A stretch of DNA of 64,000 nucleotides from assembly GCA_940337035.1 (NCBI GenBank), contig CALNHX010007703.1:1-64000 (forward strand). The letters are read 5' to 3'. This document shows positions 30,825 through 41,896 of the stretch, in pieces (the first letter of the stretch is position 1; each line of letters starts with the position of its first letter). The DNA is from Agriotes lineatus (Eukaryota; Arthropoda; Insecta; Coleoptera; Elateridae). The notes below the pieces were generated by a model. That model saw nothing but the letters and a program-made list of their open reading frames with translations, made no database searches and was not told the DNA's origin. The position numbers were made by a program, and so were the translations under genes.

Positions 30825-31005
30825 TTAGTCTGGCACTGTAAGAAGACATGAGAGGTGTAGCATAAGTGAAAAACGGGGCAACCCGTCGCCGGTGAAATAC
30901 CACTACTTTCATCGTTTCTTTACTTACTCAGTGAGCCCGAACGCGTGCGCCGTCCACTAACCACGTGGCGGTCGTTACGGTGTTTTCGAGCCAAGCGCAT
31001 AAACG
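30675..31005 (+). rRNA. 28S rRNA fragment 2, downstream of the R2 site (partial)
   Basis: Begins TAGCCAAATGCCTCGTTAT and follows 28S text for about 330 bp to about CCAAGCGCATAAACGC. It carries several substitutions relative to fragments 1 and 4. It is then directly joined to the 5'-truncated R2 copy c. The R1 site is not occupied. Confidence 0.9.
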
Positions 31006-34000
31006 CCTCCCTTGAAGAAGACAGCCGCGCCGCCGCCAGTTCAAGAGTCAGCTAAAGGGGCGAAATTCACCTCAGCCTTCAAACCAGGCGCTAAGCCTGG
31101 CCCTTCAGGTCCTGCGTTTGACACACCTAAGGACGCCAAACCTACATTTGGCACCAAGCTAGGATCAACCAACGATTCCCGTAAGGGAACAGGGGCCCGT
31201 ATTACGAAGATGTCGAGTGGGGGTACGGATTCGCTCCGCCCGGTTAAAAGCCAATCGGCAACAGCATCGCTACCACCTTTTACTGGGCCTACCACTATTC
31301 TGCCCGCACCAGGACTAAATCCGGGCCCCTCAGGGTCCGCAACTAACAGCATACTTAAGAATGCCAAGTCTAGTACTGGCAACCAGAAGGTCTAATCTTC
31401 AAGCGCAACATCGACATCAGTGGCATCTCCTGTACTGTTCAAATGTACCAGCTGCGAGAAGGGGTATAAGTTAAAGTCCTCCCTAGCCCGACATGTAAAG
31501 GATTGTGGAAGTAGGGACAAGGAGAGATGCCAATTCTGCGGGCTACGCTTCGAGACTTTTGCATCCGTGCGCCGGGCTCATCAAGAGCTATACCAGCAAG
31601 AGCTCGCGAAGCCCCCCGACCCCGAATCTCAGCTCATGGCCAAGATCGCCATGATCGAAGCGCGTTCCAGAATCGGAGCAATTTCTGTACCAGAGATGAC
31701 GAAGGCTACCGGCCTCACGGTACATCAAGTACGTACGCGCCGTAAGAAGGCTGAATACCAAAAGTATTTAGAGAGAGCCAAGAAGGAGGTGAAACAAGCG
31801 GCGTTCAAAATCTTTAAGCCAACGTCCGCCCCGGCTTTTCCTCTACTTTCTGGCTGCCCCACCAGTCCAGGGGCAATTCCATCCCGTCCCTCCAGCCCTA
31901 AAGCCTCCGCGTCATCCGGGCCGTCCTCAGAAGTGGGGACTAAAAAGCTAGCCAGACCCAAGGAAGAAACATCGAATCCTTCAACTGCATCCACCCCGGC
32001 GAACACCAGCCGGGACGCCAACATACAACCCCAGCCTGCAGCGGAGAGGGGGGCGGAAGAAACCCCGACCTTCCCCCCGGCTCTCACTCAAACCACTACA
32101 CGTCCGGCGCCGCACGGATGGTGAAAACGTCAGCGACACCAAGAGGAAGAGACCTCCCCTCTCCTTCTTAGCCAACCAAACCCACTGCTTCATCCAGGCA
32201 AAGGCTGGCCGTGTCTGGTGATAATATACCCAACCCGACACCAGACCCGAACCGGACCATCGCCGAAGATGTGAGTCGAGAGGATCCGCAGCAACAAGCC
32301 GATGGTGCTACAGCAAGAGCAAAAGTGCCGCCTGATGCGACGCCGCCTATCCAAACGGTGCCGCCCGCCAATGTGCCGCTGCCCGCGAGAGCTGCAACCC
32401 CTCCCATCGCCCCGACTCGACACTATCGGGGAGGAAGACCAGCCCCACCAAGGGGAAGCTCCACACATATTCCTTGCCCACCTCGTCAAACTACGCCGCA
32501 CCACTGATGAGGAGACCAAGACCTTAATGTCCGTTGGTCTAACGCGCTCTCTGATCGAGCTGGACGCAGCATTGGCTAAATGGATAGACGCGACGTTCCA
32601 GGCTACCGGTAGAACTAGGACTCGTACCCGACAGGCCCAAGCCGCCCCCACCACCTGCCAACTCCAGGAAGAAAAAAGGGCGCCTAGACCGGATGGCATA
32701 ACAACAGCCTCCGTCAAGAGGTGTCCAGTTAGCCGACTGGAGTCCCCATTTAATGTCCTCCTCTACCAACGGTACCACCCAGCACTGTGGAAGAAATCGA
32801 AGACGGATGATCCCTCTAACTGGCGCCCCATCACAATTGGCTCCTCTGTGCAGCGGCTACTGCATAGAATTCTAGCCAAGCGCCTGTCTCGGGCTGTGGA
32901 AATCCATGCCCTCCAACGGAGATTCGTGGAGTTAGACGGTTGCCTTGCGAACGCCCTCCTTCTGAACGCGTATATTAGAACTAGAAGAGCCAGCGGCAAG
33001 ACGTACAATATAGTGTCGCTGGACGTCCAGAAGGCATTCGACACCGTATCGCACGACGCCATACAACTGCGCTAAACCAGCTGGGGGTGTCTAGATTCAT
33101 GACGGAGTATGTTACGTCAACATTTAGAGATGCTCACACCGTCATCTCCGTGGGATCGGAGCGTTCAAGACCACTACGCGTGAGAAGAGGAGTCAAGCAG
33201 GGCGATACTCTGTCACCCCTGCTATTTAATGCAGTTCTAGACGAGCTTGTTGTGAGGCTTAATCAACAGCAACATGGGGGCACCGTCTCACCCACAATAA
33301 AGGTCGCGGCAGTTGCATCTGCAGACGACCTGGTACTAATTGAGGATCGGGACACGGACATATCAGCAGCGATTGACACTACATGCCAGTTCCTTGATGG
33401 GAGAGGCATGACGCTAAACCCAAGAAAGTGTGTCTCCATATCCGCTGCTAGCTTCCAACATAAAAGCGTGGTAAGGAGCACATCTTCCTTTGGCATCTAT
33501 GGGAGTAGAATCAGAGCCGTGTCCAATATAGACACCTTTCGATACCTAAGGCACCATTATTCAGGTACGGGGGTGTCTAAACCAACGCTGTATAACCTAA
33601 CATCGTGGGTAAGATGTGTAGAGCGAGCCCCGCTAAAGACTCGCCAAAAATTCGTGCTGCTGAAATCCCACGTTATTAACAAACTCTATCATGGGCTTCA
33701 GGTGCCATCCCTGACGGCGAATACGTCGGCAGAGTGCGAGAGAGATGTTCGAAGATAAATTAAGAAGATACTGCATCTTAGCTCGCACACCGGCAAACAG
33801 ATGATCCACGCGAGGACGGGGGCCTGGGGATTCCGCAACTATGCGCCCAGGTGCTTTATATTTTCTCTAGAAGAATAGAACCACTTAACACCTTCGGTGA
33901 CGAGACGACTCAGGCCTTGGTGGACACTCCCTATATGCAAGATCTGGTGACGAAAATTGAAGAACTAGATCGGAGGGGAAACCCCGATCCCTTTTGGCGC

Positions 34001-34927
34001 AAAGAAGTCGCCACCAGAGCCATGAGCAAAGGTCTGCAAAAGGCTGGGGACGACGCGGCCAGCAGAGCGTGGATTGACCACATTCCGAGGGGTGGACAGG
34101 AAGGGACTACGTAAGGGCCGTTCAGCTCCGCACGGCCAATTTGGCGACAACGGGCCTTCCATACCATCCAGAGGAAACCAGACGATGCAGAACCGGGAGC
34201 CCCAGGATTGAATCCTTATCCCACATCCTACAGGGGTGCCCGGTTACGCACCATAAGCGCATCAAACGCCACGGCGAGATCGTGCATAAAGTCGCCCGCC
34301 ACGCCAAAGTAGACCACAGAGGTAGAACCCCGGGTAAGGCATTGACAAGGACAGCTCTATAAGCCGGACCTCGCCATACATGTGTCCCAACAGCAGGTCG
34401 TGATATGCAACATACAAATCTGCTGGGAAGGCCCAAGGACCCTGGCGGAAAGTTGGGACATGAAGAGGATGATATACGACAATGTGCGGTTTAGGAAGGC
34501 TGCCACCCGCGTCTGGCCCGGAAAGGAACTTTCTTTTCTCCCCCTCATGCTGGGAGCCCGAGGGATTTGGCCAAGGGCAAATCTACAAACTGCTGTGGTC
34601 CTCTGCATTCCACCAGCGGTGAGAGCCAACACCGTGCATAGCTGCCTTAAATGGGGAGTACGATGCACAAAAACTTTATGGCCGCAGTCTGGCGAGAGAG
34701 GCCGGGAGGAGAGAGGCGGCGAAGGTAACCATGGAGGACGTCGACGGGGAAGCCGCGTCCGAGCGACACAACCATTTGAGGACGAAATTCCAAACATCTC
34801 TGATGCTACCTAATGTTATATTGCTACTTGCATACTCTATATTATATTATATTGTAATGTTTTATTGCTGACGGGCAGCCTTAATCAAGAACCCGAAATG
34901 TATTTCCATGTATAAAAGTATTATTAA
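31006..34927 (+). mobile_element. R2 copy c (lineage 2), 5'-truncated
   Basis: A nearly complete R2 ORF plus a 3' UTR that ends at the R2 site (TAG at 34928, then CTAAATGCCTCAT). The 5' end joins 28S about 330 bp downstream of the R2 site, which cannot be a normal R2 5' junction. The element therefore lost its 5' UTR and was brought here by rearrangement or repair. The 3' UTR is AT-rich. Confidence 0.87.
31012..34560 (+). pseudogene. R2 ORF, copy c
   Basis: A Pro/Ser/Thr-rich N-terminal part (31,012-31,395) comes before a stop, then zinc fingers: CCHC (CTSCEKGYKLKSSLARHVKDC) and CCHH-like (CQFCGLRFETFASVRRAHQE). A Myb-like segment follows (MTKATGLTVHQVRTRRKKAE). RT fragments are PRPDGITTASVKRC, NWRPITIGSSVQRLLHRI, VSLDVQKAFDTVSHDA and GVKQGDTLSPLLFNAV. 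The catalytic box reads SADDLVLIEDRD, with the Tyr of YADD replaced by Ser. The endonuclease zone begins near 33,850 with LQGCPVTHHKRIKRHGEIV, and the PD-type segment continues to about 34,560. Numerous frame changes mean it is inactive. Confidence 0.85.
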
Positions 34928-34964
34928 TAGCTAAATGCCTCATCTAATTAGTGACGCAAATGAA
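34928..34964 (+). rRNA. 28S rRNA fragment 3, 37 bp downstream of the R2 site
   Basis: TAGCTAAATGCCTCATCTAA then GTGACGCAAATGAA matches the first bases of fragments 1 and 4 with a small deletion and substitutions. It is immediately followed by the next R2. It is so short that its identity rests on the R2-site match and on the ordering seen in the block. Confidence 0.8.
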
Positions 34965-37900
34965 AGAGACCTACAAACATCCGCAATGGCGGCCGCAAGC
35001 TCGTCCAACAAGTTCGAGTGTCCCAACTGTGAGAGGGCGTATAAGCTTAAGTCTTCCTTGGCCAAGCACCTCAAAGACTGCGGACAACGCGACAGGGGAA
35101 AGTGCCAGTTCTGCGGAATGATGTTCGAGTCGTTTCCCGCCGTGCGTCAGCATAAGCGTCGGGCTCATCCTGAGCTATACCGAAGAGAACTCGAAGATAG
35201 ACTCCTCACATCGAAAACTGAGCTTATGGCCAAAATCGCCTCGATTGAAACCCGCTGTAAGGGGGAGGGGCATTTTTATGCCGAAATGGTACGGTCCACC
35301 GGCTTAACGGCTCAACAGAACCGCTATCGCCGTGAAAAGCCGAATATAAACAATACCTAGAAAGGGCCAAGAGTGGAATGAAGGAGACAACGTTAAAGCT
35401 CCTATCCAAACCAACACTAAAACCATCATCTCCACCTAGTACTGGCCCTCGCACACCAATAGAGGCAACTCCATCCAGCTCCACCGGATCCAATGGTCCA
35501 GCACCTTCCAGGCCGACCTCGCAGAGGTCGAGAAAACCAGTCACCCCCGCGGACAGAACACGTCTCCCGTCAACTTCTTCCGCCCCGGCAAACACCAGCC
35601 GAGACCCCAGCCCAACGCCCTCACCTGCAGTTAAGAGGAGCGGGAAGATGCCAGTATCCTCTACCCGTCTCTCCCTCGAACCTCCAGTCGCCCGCCGTCG
35701 CGTGGATATCACCACTCCCGAATGTGCATCTGACGTCAAGAGGAAGAGGGTTTTGCACTCTCCCTCCTCGCCTACTTTATCCCCACCGCTCTCCAGGCCG
35801 AGAGTAACCGTGCCAGTGCCTGTCGAACCCACCCCAACATCTGGTCCACGCTGAGCTGCCCTCGGGACCAATCGTCCAGTGAGTGATGATGCTGGTGTAC
35901 CGCGCAGTGAAGCGTCTTCGAATGTAGGGCCGCCTTCGGGTACAGTGCCGCCCCACGGGTTGTGCTGCCCCCTTGTGTAGTGCTACTAGAGAGAGCAGTG
36001 CTACCTCCAGACGTACCACCTGTCGAGGATTAAGTCCAGCCCATCCAGAAAGAGGAGCCTCACCAGTTCCTCGTCCATCTCGTCCGCCTTCAACGCTCCG
36101 TGGACGAGGACGCGGCGTTCCCGGCATCAGGGAGAACGGGCAAACGCACAAGATCAGCCCTAACTGCACTCCCACCACCGCCTGCAACACCAGGCAGAGA
36201 AGGGTGGCAGAATATAAGAAGGCCCAGGACTTGTTTGGCAAAAACCGCAAAGCCTTAGCCGACAAGCTCCTCGAAACCGAGAGCTATCCTACTGCTCGGG
36301 CTGTCGAAGACCTGTACGGGCCCCTCCTAGAGCAACACTCAGCCAAGGTTAACAAAGTCATCTTCGATGAAAAGACCACCACCTCCTTCCCATACCGGCC
36401 TATATCCGCGGAAGACATTTCCGCAGCCATAGTCGGCTGGAGCAATTCCGCACCAGGCCCGGATGAAATCACAGCCGCGGCTGTGAAGAGATGCCACATA
36501 CCCCGATTGGAGGCGCTCTTCATCTTCATACTGTAAAGGCGGTACCACCCCACCATCTGGAATAAGAGCAGGACCGTCCTTATCCCCAAGGACGGTCCCC
36601 GAGATAATCCTACTAACTGGCGGCCCATTACAATTGGCTCATCCGTGCAACGCCTATTGCACAGGATCATTGCCAAACGCTTGAACCATGCCGTGGATCT
36701 CCATTGCCTCCAGCGCGGCTTCCGAGACGTAGATGGATGCCTCTCAAACGCCCTCCTTGACGCGTACATCAAGACACGGAGAGCCAGCGGGAAAACATTT
36801 AACCTGGTCTCGCTAGATGTCAAGAAGGCGTTCAACACGGTCTCGGACCATGCCATACAGCGTGCGATGGAACGGATGAGCCTATCCGAACACTTGGTAG
36901 AGTACGTGATGTTGACCTATAAGAACGCCTACACTACCATCCATGTAGGCGGCGAACGTACACTACCTTTACACGTTCGTCAGGGAGTCAAACAGGGAGA
37001 TCCACTTTCACCCCTGTTATTCAACATGGTTCTGGACGAATTGGTGCAGAGGCTTAACACCCAACAACCTAAAGAAACCATCTCACCCAAAGTCAAGGTC
37101 ACCGCAGTCAGAAGAGGCATGACGCTGAACCCGAGGAAGTGTGTCTCTCTGTCCGCAGCAACCATAAGCCATAAAAGCGTAACTAAGACAGCACCTTCCT
37201 TCAGCATTCATAGGGCACACATTCCAACTGCAAACGATGTCTACGCCTTCCGGTACCTGGGCCACTATTTCTCCGGTATCGGAGTGTCTAAACCGACCTA
37301 TTCAATCTAACATCTTGGGTGAGGTGCATTGAGCGATCTCCACTGAAGCCACACCAGAAGTTTACCATGTTGAAGCAACGCGTCATCCCACGGCTCTACC
37401 ATGAAGTCCAGGTCCCGTCCGTTACGGGCAAAACTTTGACAGAATGCGACCGTGTCGTCAGAAGAACTGTGAAGCAGATACTGCGTCTGAAAGCTCACAC
37501 GGGCAGTCAATTTATACACGCTAAGGTCCGTGATAGAAGCCTTGGAGTTCCACAGTTACGCGCCCAGGTCCCGTTCATCTTCGGCAGGAGGATGGATGCA
37601 CTGAACACCTTTGGTGACGTAGATGGCGACACCATACATCGAAAGACTCGTCACGAAGATCCAGCAGCTCGCCCAGAGGAGAAAACCCGGATACCTTCTG
37701 GCGCGAGCAGGTGGCCACGAGAGGGATAAACGATGAACTCCAGGGTGCCGTCGACTACGTATCCAGTCGCTCATGAATCAGTGACGTCCCAAGAGGGTGG
37801 ACCGGCCGGGACCTTGTGAGAGCCGTACAGCTCATAAAGGCTAATCTGGCGACCACTGGCCTCCCCTACCAACCGCAAGAGGACAGAAGATGCAGAGCCG

Positions 37901-38727
37901 AGTGCCAGCGGGTTGAATCCATCTCCCACATCCTGCAAGGGTGCCCGGTGACGCACTACGATCGGATTCGTCGACACAATGAGATCGTCAATAAAGTCGC
38001 CCGCCACGCCAGACGCCAGCAGTAGACCACGCAGGTCGAGCCGAGGGTTAGGCACCCAGACGGACTACTCTACAAACCGGACTTGGCGATCCACCTCTAT
38101 CAACAGCACTTCGTCATTTGCGACGTGCAAATCCCCTGGAAAAGCCTACGATCCCTGGCAGAGAGTTGGGAGCAGAAGAGGCTCGTCTATGACAACGTCC
38201 AGTTCAGGGAGGCAGCCACCAAGACCTGGCCCGGGAGACAGCTCGCCTTTCTACCTCTAATCCTGAAAGCCTGAGGGATCTGGCCCAGGGCAAACCTCGG
38301 GAGAGCAGTGGTGCTCCGAATTCCCACCACCATCAAAGCCAGTTGTGTGCATAGCTGCCTCAAATGAAGCAGTTCTATGCACCGGAACTACATGACCTCC
38401 GTCTGACGTGAGCGACCTGGACAACAGCCAAGAGGACCACCACCACCAAAACAGACACTATGGAGGCCGTAACTATAGGGCGAACGGAGCGGAATCCGAA
38501 GACCGCGGCCGCTGTATGCGCACTGCCATTGTAAACACACTATGTTGTATAGGCGTATTGTATTAGGGTAGGGCCGGGGAACATAACTCTCCGACCCTGT
38601 AATGATATTGCATGCTCATTATATATTTTGTATTGGATGATTTATTTATTGTGCTAAAGGGAAGCTACCATCTCGAACCCTAAATATATTTTATACTATT
38701 TATAATTCACTGAATAAATATTTGTAA
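34965..38727 (+). mobile_element. R2 copy d (lineage 2), 5'-truncated
   Basis: Begins about 22 bp before the coding frame (ATGGCGGCC at 34,986) directly after 37 bp of 28S. It ends at the R2 site (TAGCCAAATGCCTCTTC at 38728). It is close to copy c in zinc-finger and RT sequence. The 3' UTR (38,275-38,727) has no gene and ends in an AT-rich tract. Confidence 0.87.
34986..38274 (+). pseudogene. R2 ORF, copy d, lacking the catalytic YADD segment
   Basis: Zinc fingers CCHC (CPNCERAYKLKSSLAKHLKDC) and CCHH (CQFCGMMFESFPAVRQHKRRAH), then a Myb-like segment. A Pro/Ser-rich linker is broken by a stop near 35,360. The RT runs from about 35,973 with PGPDEITAAAVKRC, NWRPITIGSSVQRLLHRI, VSLDVKKAFNTVS and GVKQGDPLSPLLFNMV. 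Between KVKVTAV and RRGMTLNPRKC about 30 residues are missing in frame, including the YADD aspartates seen in copy c. The endonuclease region (37,816-38,274) has LQGCPVTHYDRIRRHNEIV and LYKPDLAIHLYQQH, readable over two frames. The AFDTV equivalent reads AFNTV, losing a motif A Asp neighbour. It cannot encode active RT. Confidence 0.88.
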
Positions 38728-39403
38728 TAGCCAAATGCCTCTTCATCTAATTAGTGACCAGCAAGAATGGATTAACGAGATTCCCACTGTCCCTACTTAC
38801 TATCTAGCGAAACCACTGCCAAGGGAACGGCTTGGAAAAATTATCGGGAAAAGAAGATCCTGTTGAGCTTGACTCTAGTGTGGCACTGTAAGGAGACATG
38901 AAAGGTGTAGCATAAGTAGAAAACGGGGCAACCCGTCGCCGGTAAAATATTACTATTTTTATAGTTTCTTTACTTACTCAGTGAGGCGGAACGCGTGCGC
39001 CGTCCGCTAACCACGCGGCGGTCGTCACGGTGTTCCCGAGAAAAGTGCGCAGAAAAAGCGCGAGGCGGCGCGGACGGTCTTCGGGCCGGCCGCGCGTCTG
39101 CCGGACGCCGACACATGCTCTCGCGCGATCCGATTCAAGGACACTGCCCGGCGGGAAATTTGACTGAAGCGGTACGTATGTCAAAGAATAACGCAGGTGT
39201 CCTAAGGCCAGCTCAGCGAGGACAGAAACCTCGCGTAGAGCAAAAAAGCAAAAGCTGGCTTGATCCCAGTGTTCAGTACGCATAGGGACTGCGAAAGCAC
39301 GGGTTATCGATCCTTTTGGCTTGAAGAGTTTTCAGCAAGAGGTGTCAGAAAAGTTACTACAGGGATAATTTGCTTGTGGCGGCCAAGCGTTCAGAGCGAC
39401 GTC

Positions 39404-39441
<38 letters not shown>

Positions 39442-39485
39442 CGAAGCAGAATTCGCCAAGCGTCGGATTGTTCACCCGCCTATAA

Positions 39486-39522
<37 letters not shown>

Positions 39523-39930
39523 TAGTTTTACCCTACTAATAACTCGTCGTTGCGATAGTAATCCTGCTCAGTACGAGAGGAACCGCAGGTTCGGACATTT
39601 TGTTCACGCACACGCTCGAGCGGGCGGTGGTGCGAATGAGGCAACGATACGTCTAGGAGTTCCGAGGGTCGAAAGGCTCATAAAAACCGTCTTTTAATAG
39701 GCGGCCGTCGCTCGGGCCCCATTGCCGCACGAGGCGACCGGACGGCGGCGAGATCTCTCGCGCTACGCCCGTCCGGCCTCTAGCGGTCAACCATGGGTAT
39801 GTTAAAGTTCAATATAGGAACTCGGAATTGTCTGCAGACGACTTACGTACCTGGCAGGGTGTTGTACTGGGTAGAGCAGTTGCCACGCTGCGATCTGTTA
39901 AGACTCCGACCTCAGCTTGGGTATTCGTCT
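38728..39930 (+). rRNA. 28S rRNA 3' portion from the R2 site to the 3' end (degenerate)
   Basis: Runs without a transposon insertion from the R2 site through GGGACTGCGAAAGCACGGG and the peptidyl-transferase region. That region includes GGATAATTTGCTTGTGGC, where other 28S genes have GATAACTGGCTTGTGGC, and CTCAGTACGAGAGGAACCGC. It continues to the 3' end near GGTATTCGTC. About 60 bases around the CCGTGGGATT helix are missing after GGTGGTGCGAA (near 39,636). The altered conserved bases and this deletion show it is a pseudogene and not an active rRNA gene. Confidence 0.93.
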
Positions 39931-40205
39931 TGTCGAAAAACCCCGATGGCGCGTCCACCGACCACTACGGCGGTGGCGTGTTCGCCAAAAATCGAACGTC
40001 ATCCGTCGCCTGCGGGTCGCTGGCGCCTTTCAATGGAAAAATCTAACAATTCTTAATAGTCACCAAACGTACGGTTTTTTAAGGCGCCGTTTTTTTCGGT
40101 AGTTCGAGATACATGCGCGAACAACTCTCCTGATAAGTATTTTCTCGCCTCCACTCGCCCGCAATGCATACTTGGGCAATGCCCCTTCCCGGTTCCTCTT
40201 TATAA
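39931..40205. other. External spacer after 28S
   Basis: No gene. GC-rich then T-rich sequence between the 28S 3' end and the 78-bp repeat array, with the expected position of the 3' external transcribed spacer. ORFs here are chance. Confidence 0.5.
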
Positions 40206-41060
40206 TCGTTCGTTTTTCGCCGGGGCGACCGCCCGTTCGGGATACATGCGCAAGCAGTGCGCCTTGTCTGTACTTAAAATGAGACTTCGTTTTTCGGCGG
40301 GCGCCCCCGCCCGTTCGGGATACACGCGCAAACAGTGCTCCCGGTCTGTACTTGAAGACTTCGTTTTTCGGCAGGCGCGCCCGCCCGTTCGGAATAAATG
40401 CGCAAGCAGTGCACCCGGTGTGTACTTAAAATGAAAGACTTCGTTTTTCGGCGGGCGCGCCCGCCCGTTTGGGATAAGTGCGCAAACAGTGCACCCGGTC
40501 TGTACTTGAAATGAGAGACTTCGTTTTTCGATGGACGCGCCCGCCCGTTCAAAATACATGCGCAAGCATTGCGCCCGGTCTGTACTAGAAATAGGAGACC
40601 GTTTTTCGGCGGGAGCGCCCGCCCCTTTAGGATAAATGCTCAAGTAATGCGCCCGGACTGTACTTGAAAAGACTTTGTTTTTCGGCGAATGCTTTCGCCC
40701 GTTCGGAATACATACGCAAGCAGTGCGCCCGGTCTGTAATTAAAATGAGAAATTTCGTTTTTCAACGGGCGCGCCCGCCCGTTCGGGATAAATTCGCAAG
40801 TATTGCGCCCGGTCTGTACTAAAAATAGGAGACCGTTTTTTCGGCGCGAGCGCCCGCCCCTTTGAGATAAATGCTCAAGCAGTGCGCCCGGTCTGTACTT
40901 AAAATAAAAGACTTCGTTTTTCGGCGGGTGCGCTCGCCCGTTCGGGATAAATTTGCAAGCAGCGCGCCCGGTCTGTACTTCAAATGAGACTTCATTTTTC
41001 AGGGGGGCGCGCCCGCCCGTTCGAAATACATGCGCCCGGTCTGTACTTTATAAACTGCCC
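40205..41060. repeat. rDNA spacer array of about eleven 78-bp repeats
   Basis: A unit starting CGTTTTTCGGCGGGCGC occurs at about 40211, 40288, 40362, 40442, 40522, 40600, 40676, 40755, 40834, 40914 and 40993, spaced 74-80 bp. Each unit holds a GC-rich palindrome (GGGCGCGCCCGCCC) and CGCAAGCAGTGCGCCCGGTC. Position just after the 28S 3' end and the repeat form fit an intergenic spacer. Such subrepeats often act as enhancers or promoters in arthropod rDNA; that role here is inference. Confidence 0.88.
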
Positions 41061-41163
41061 AAATTGATGGCGGTTTGCATCGATCGTTCCAGAGATTCGG
41101 GTGATATTTCGATGTGCTCGACATCGTCCAAACTATAGTATTATCAAAAATTAATCTCATCTA

Positions 41164-41284
41164 GTATGGCCATGGAATTGTTTCTAATTTATGAATGCAA
41201 CTATAACTCACTTAAAAATCAAATGTCAAGTTTGACATTTAAGTGTAAACATAGTTGCATTCATAAATTAGAAAAATACCATAG
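41164..41284. repeat. Hairpin element (MITE-like) of about 120 bp
   Basis: Arms at 41,165-41,204 and 41,251-41,283 (TTTATGAATGCAACTAT and its complement) enclose an inner inverted repeat CACTTAAA / TTTAAGTG around TGTCAAGTTTGACA. Nearly the whole segment folds on itself. It sits between the two spacer repeat families. Confidence 0.75.
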
Positions 41285-41287
41285 CTT

Positions 41288-41420
41288 ACGATGATTCCCA
41301 AAATTTATATATACATCTTGAAAATGTTTACTCAGTGTATGAAGCAATTAGAGGTGTTAATAATTGCTCGATGTCTTGATTACGAGGTATAATTATATAC
41401 CAGACGCGTATGTAGAGATA
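41288..41420 (+). repeat. Single degenerate unit of the 290-bp satellite
   Basis: AAAATTTATATATACATCTTG, GCAATTAGAGGTGTTAATA and ACCAGACGCGTATGTAG match the satellite at 58.7-62.8 kb, with about 35 bp missing after GTTAATA. It shows that the satellite is present on both sides of the large composite insertion. Confidence 0.75.
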
Positions 41421-41423
41421 TGG

Positions 41424-41720
41424 TTTGGAACGCGAAGAGCACCGCAGTTGCGGCGGTGTCCGGATCTTCCCCTCGGACCTTGAAAATCCGGGAGAGGGCC
41501 AAGTGGAGGCGTCGCGCCGGCTCGTACCCATATCCGCAGCAGGTCTCCAAGGTGAATAGCCTCTAGTCGATAGAATAATGTAGGTAAGAGAAGTCGGCAA
41601 ATCGGATCCGTAACTTCGGGATAAGGATTGGCTTTGAGGATCGGGGCGTGTCGGGCTTGGTCGGAAAGCGGGTAACGGCTCACGTGCCGGGCCTGGGCGA
41701 GGTGATCTTGCAAAGAGATT
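41424..41720 (+). rRNA. 28S rRNA fragment from upstream of the R2 site (out of order)
   Basis: TTTGGAACGCGAAGAGCACCG, CCCATATCCGCAGCAGGTC, CTCTAGTCGATAGAATAATG and CTTCGGGATAAGGATTGGC are 28S text that normally lies several hundred bases before the R2 site. Here it is placed after the 28S 3' end and spacer. It ends in or near an expansion segment (GCCGGGCCTGGGCGAGGTG), then joins R2-like sequence. It is a displaced fragment, not a gene. Confidence 0.88.
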
Positions 41721-41896
41721 AGACGGATCGCACCCTATTTTCCCAAACTCCCACAATCCACCCAGAATCATTACTTCTCACCTCCGACACCCCACCACAA
41801 GGGCTTACCATGGCCACTATTTTTTTCTTCACTTGGGCGGGACGCGAGTTACCAGCCCGTTAGTCCCTATGCCCCCTAAATATTGGTAGCAACGAC

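Noticed and set aside
31041..32087. Minus-strand open frames opposite the R2 linker regions
   Set aside because: GC-rich Pro/Ser/Ala codons on the plus strand leave few stops on the other strand. No domain or start supports them.
22631..39930. Functional rRNA gene
   Set aside because: The 28S pieces are discontinuous, out of order and mutated, with no 18S or 5.8S in the window.
40200..41010. Long open frames across the spacer repeats
   Set aside because: They repeat the same residues every 26 codons or so because the unit length is close to a multiple of three. They are by-products of the tandem array.
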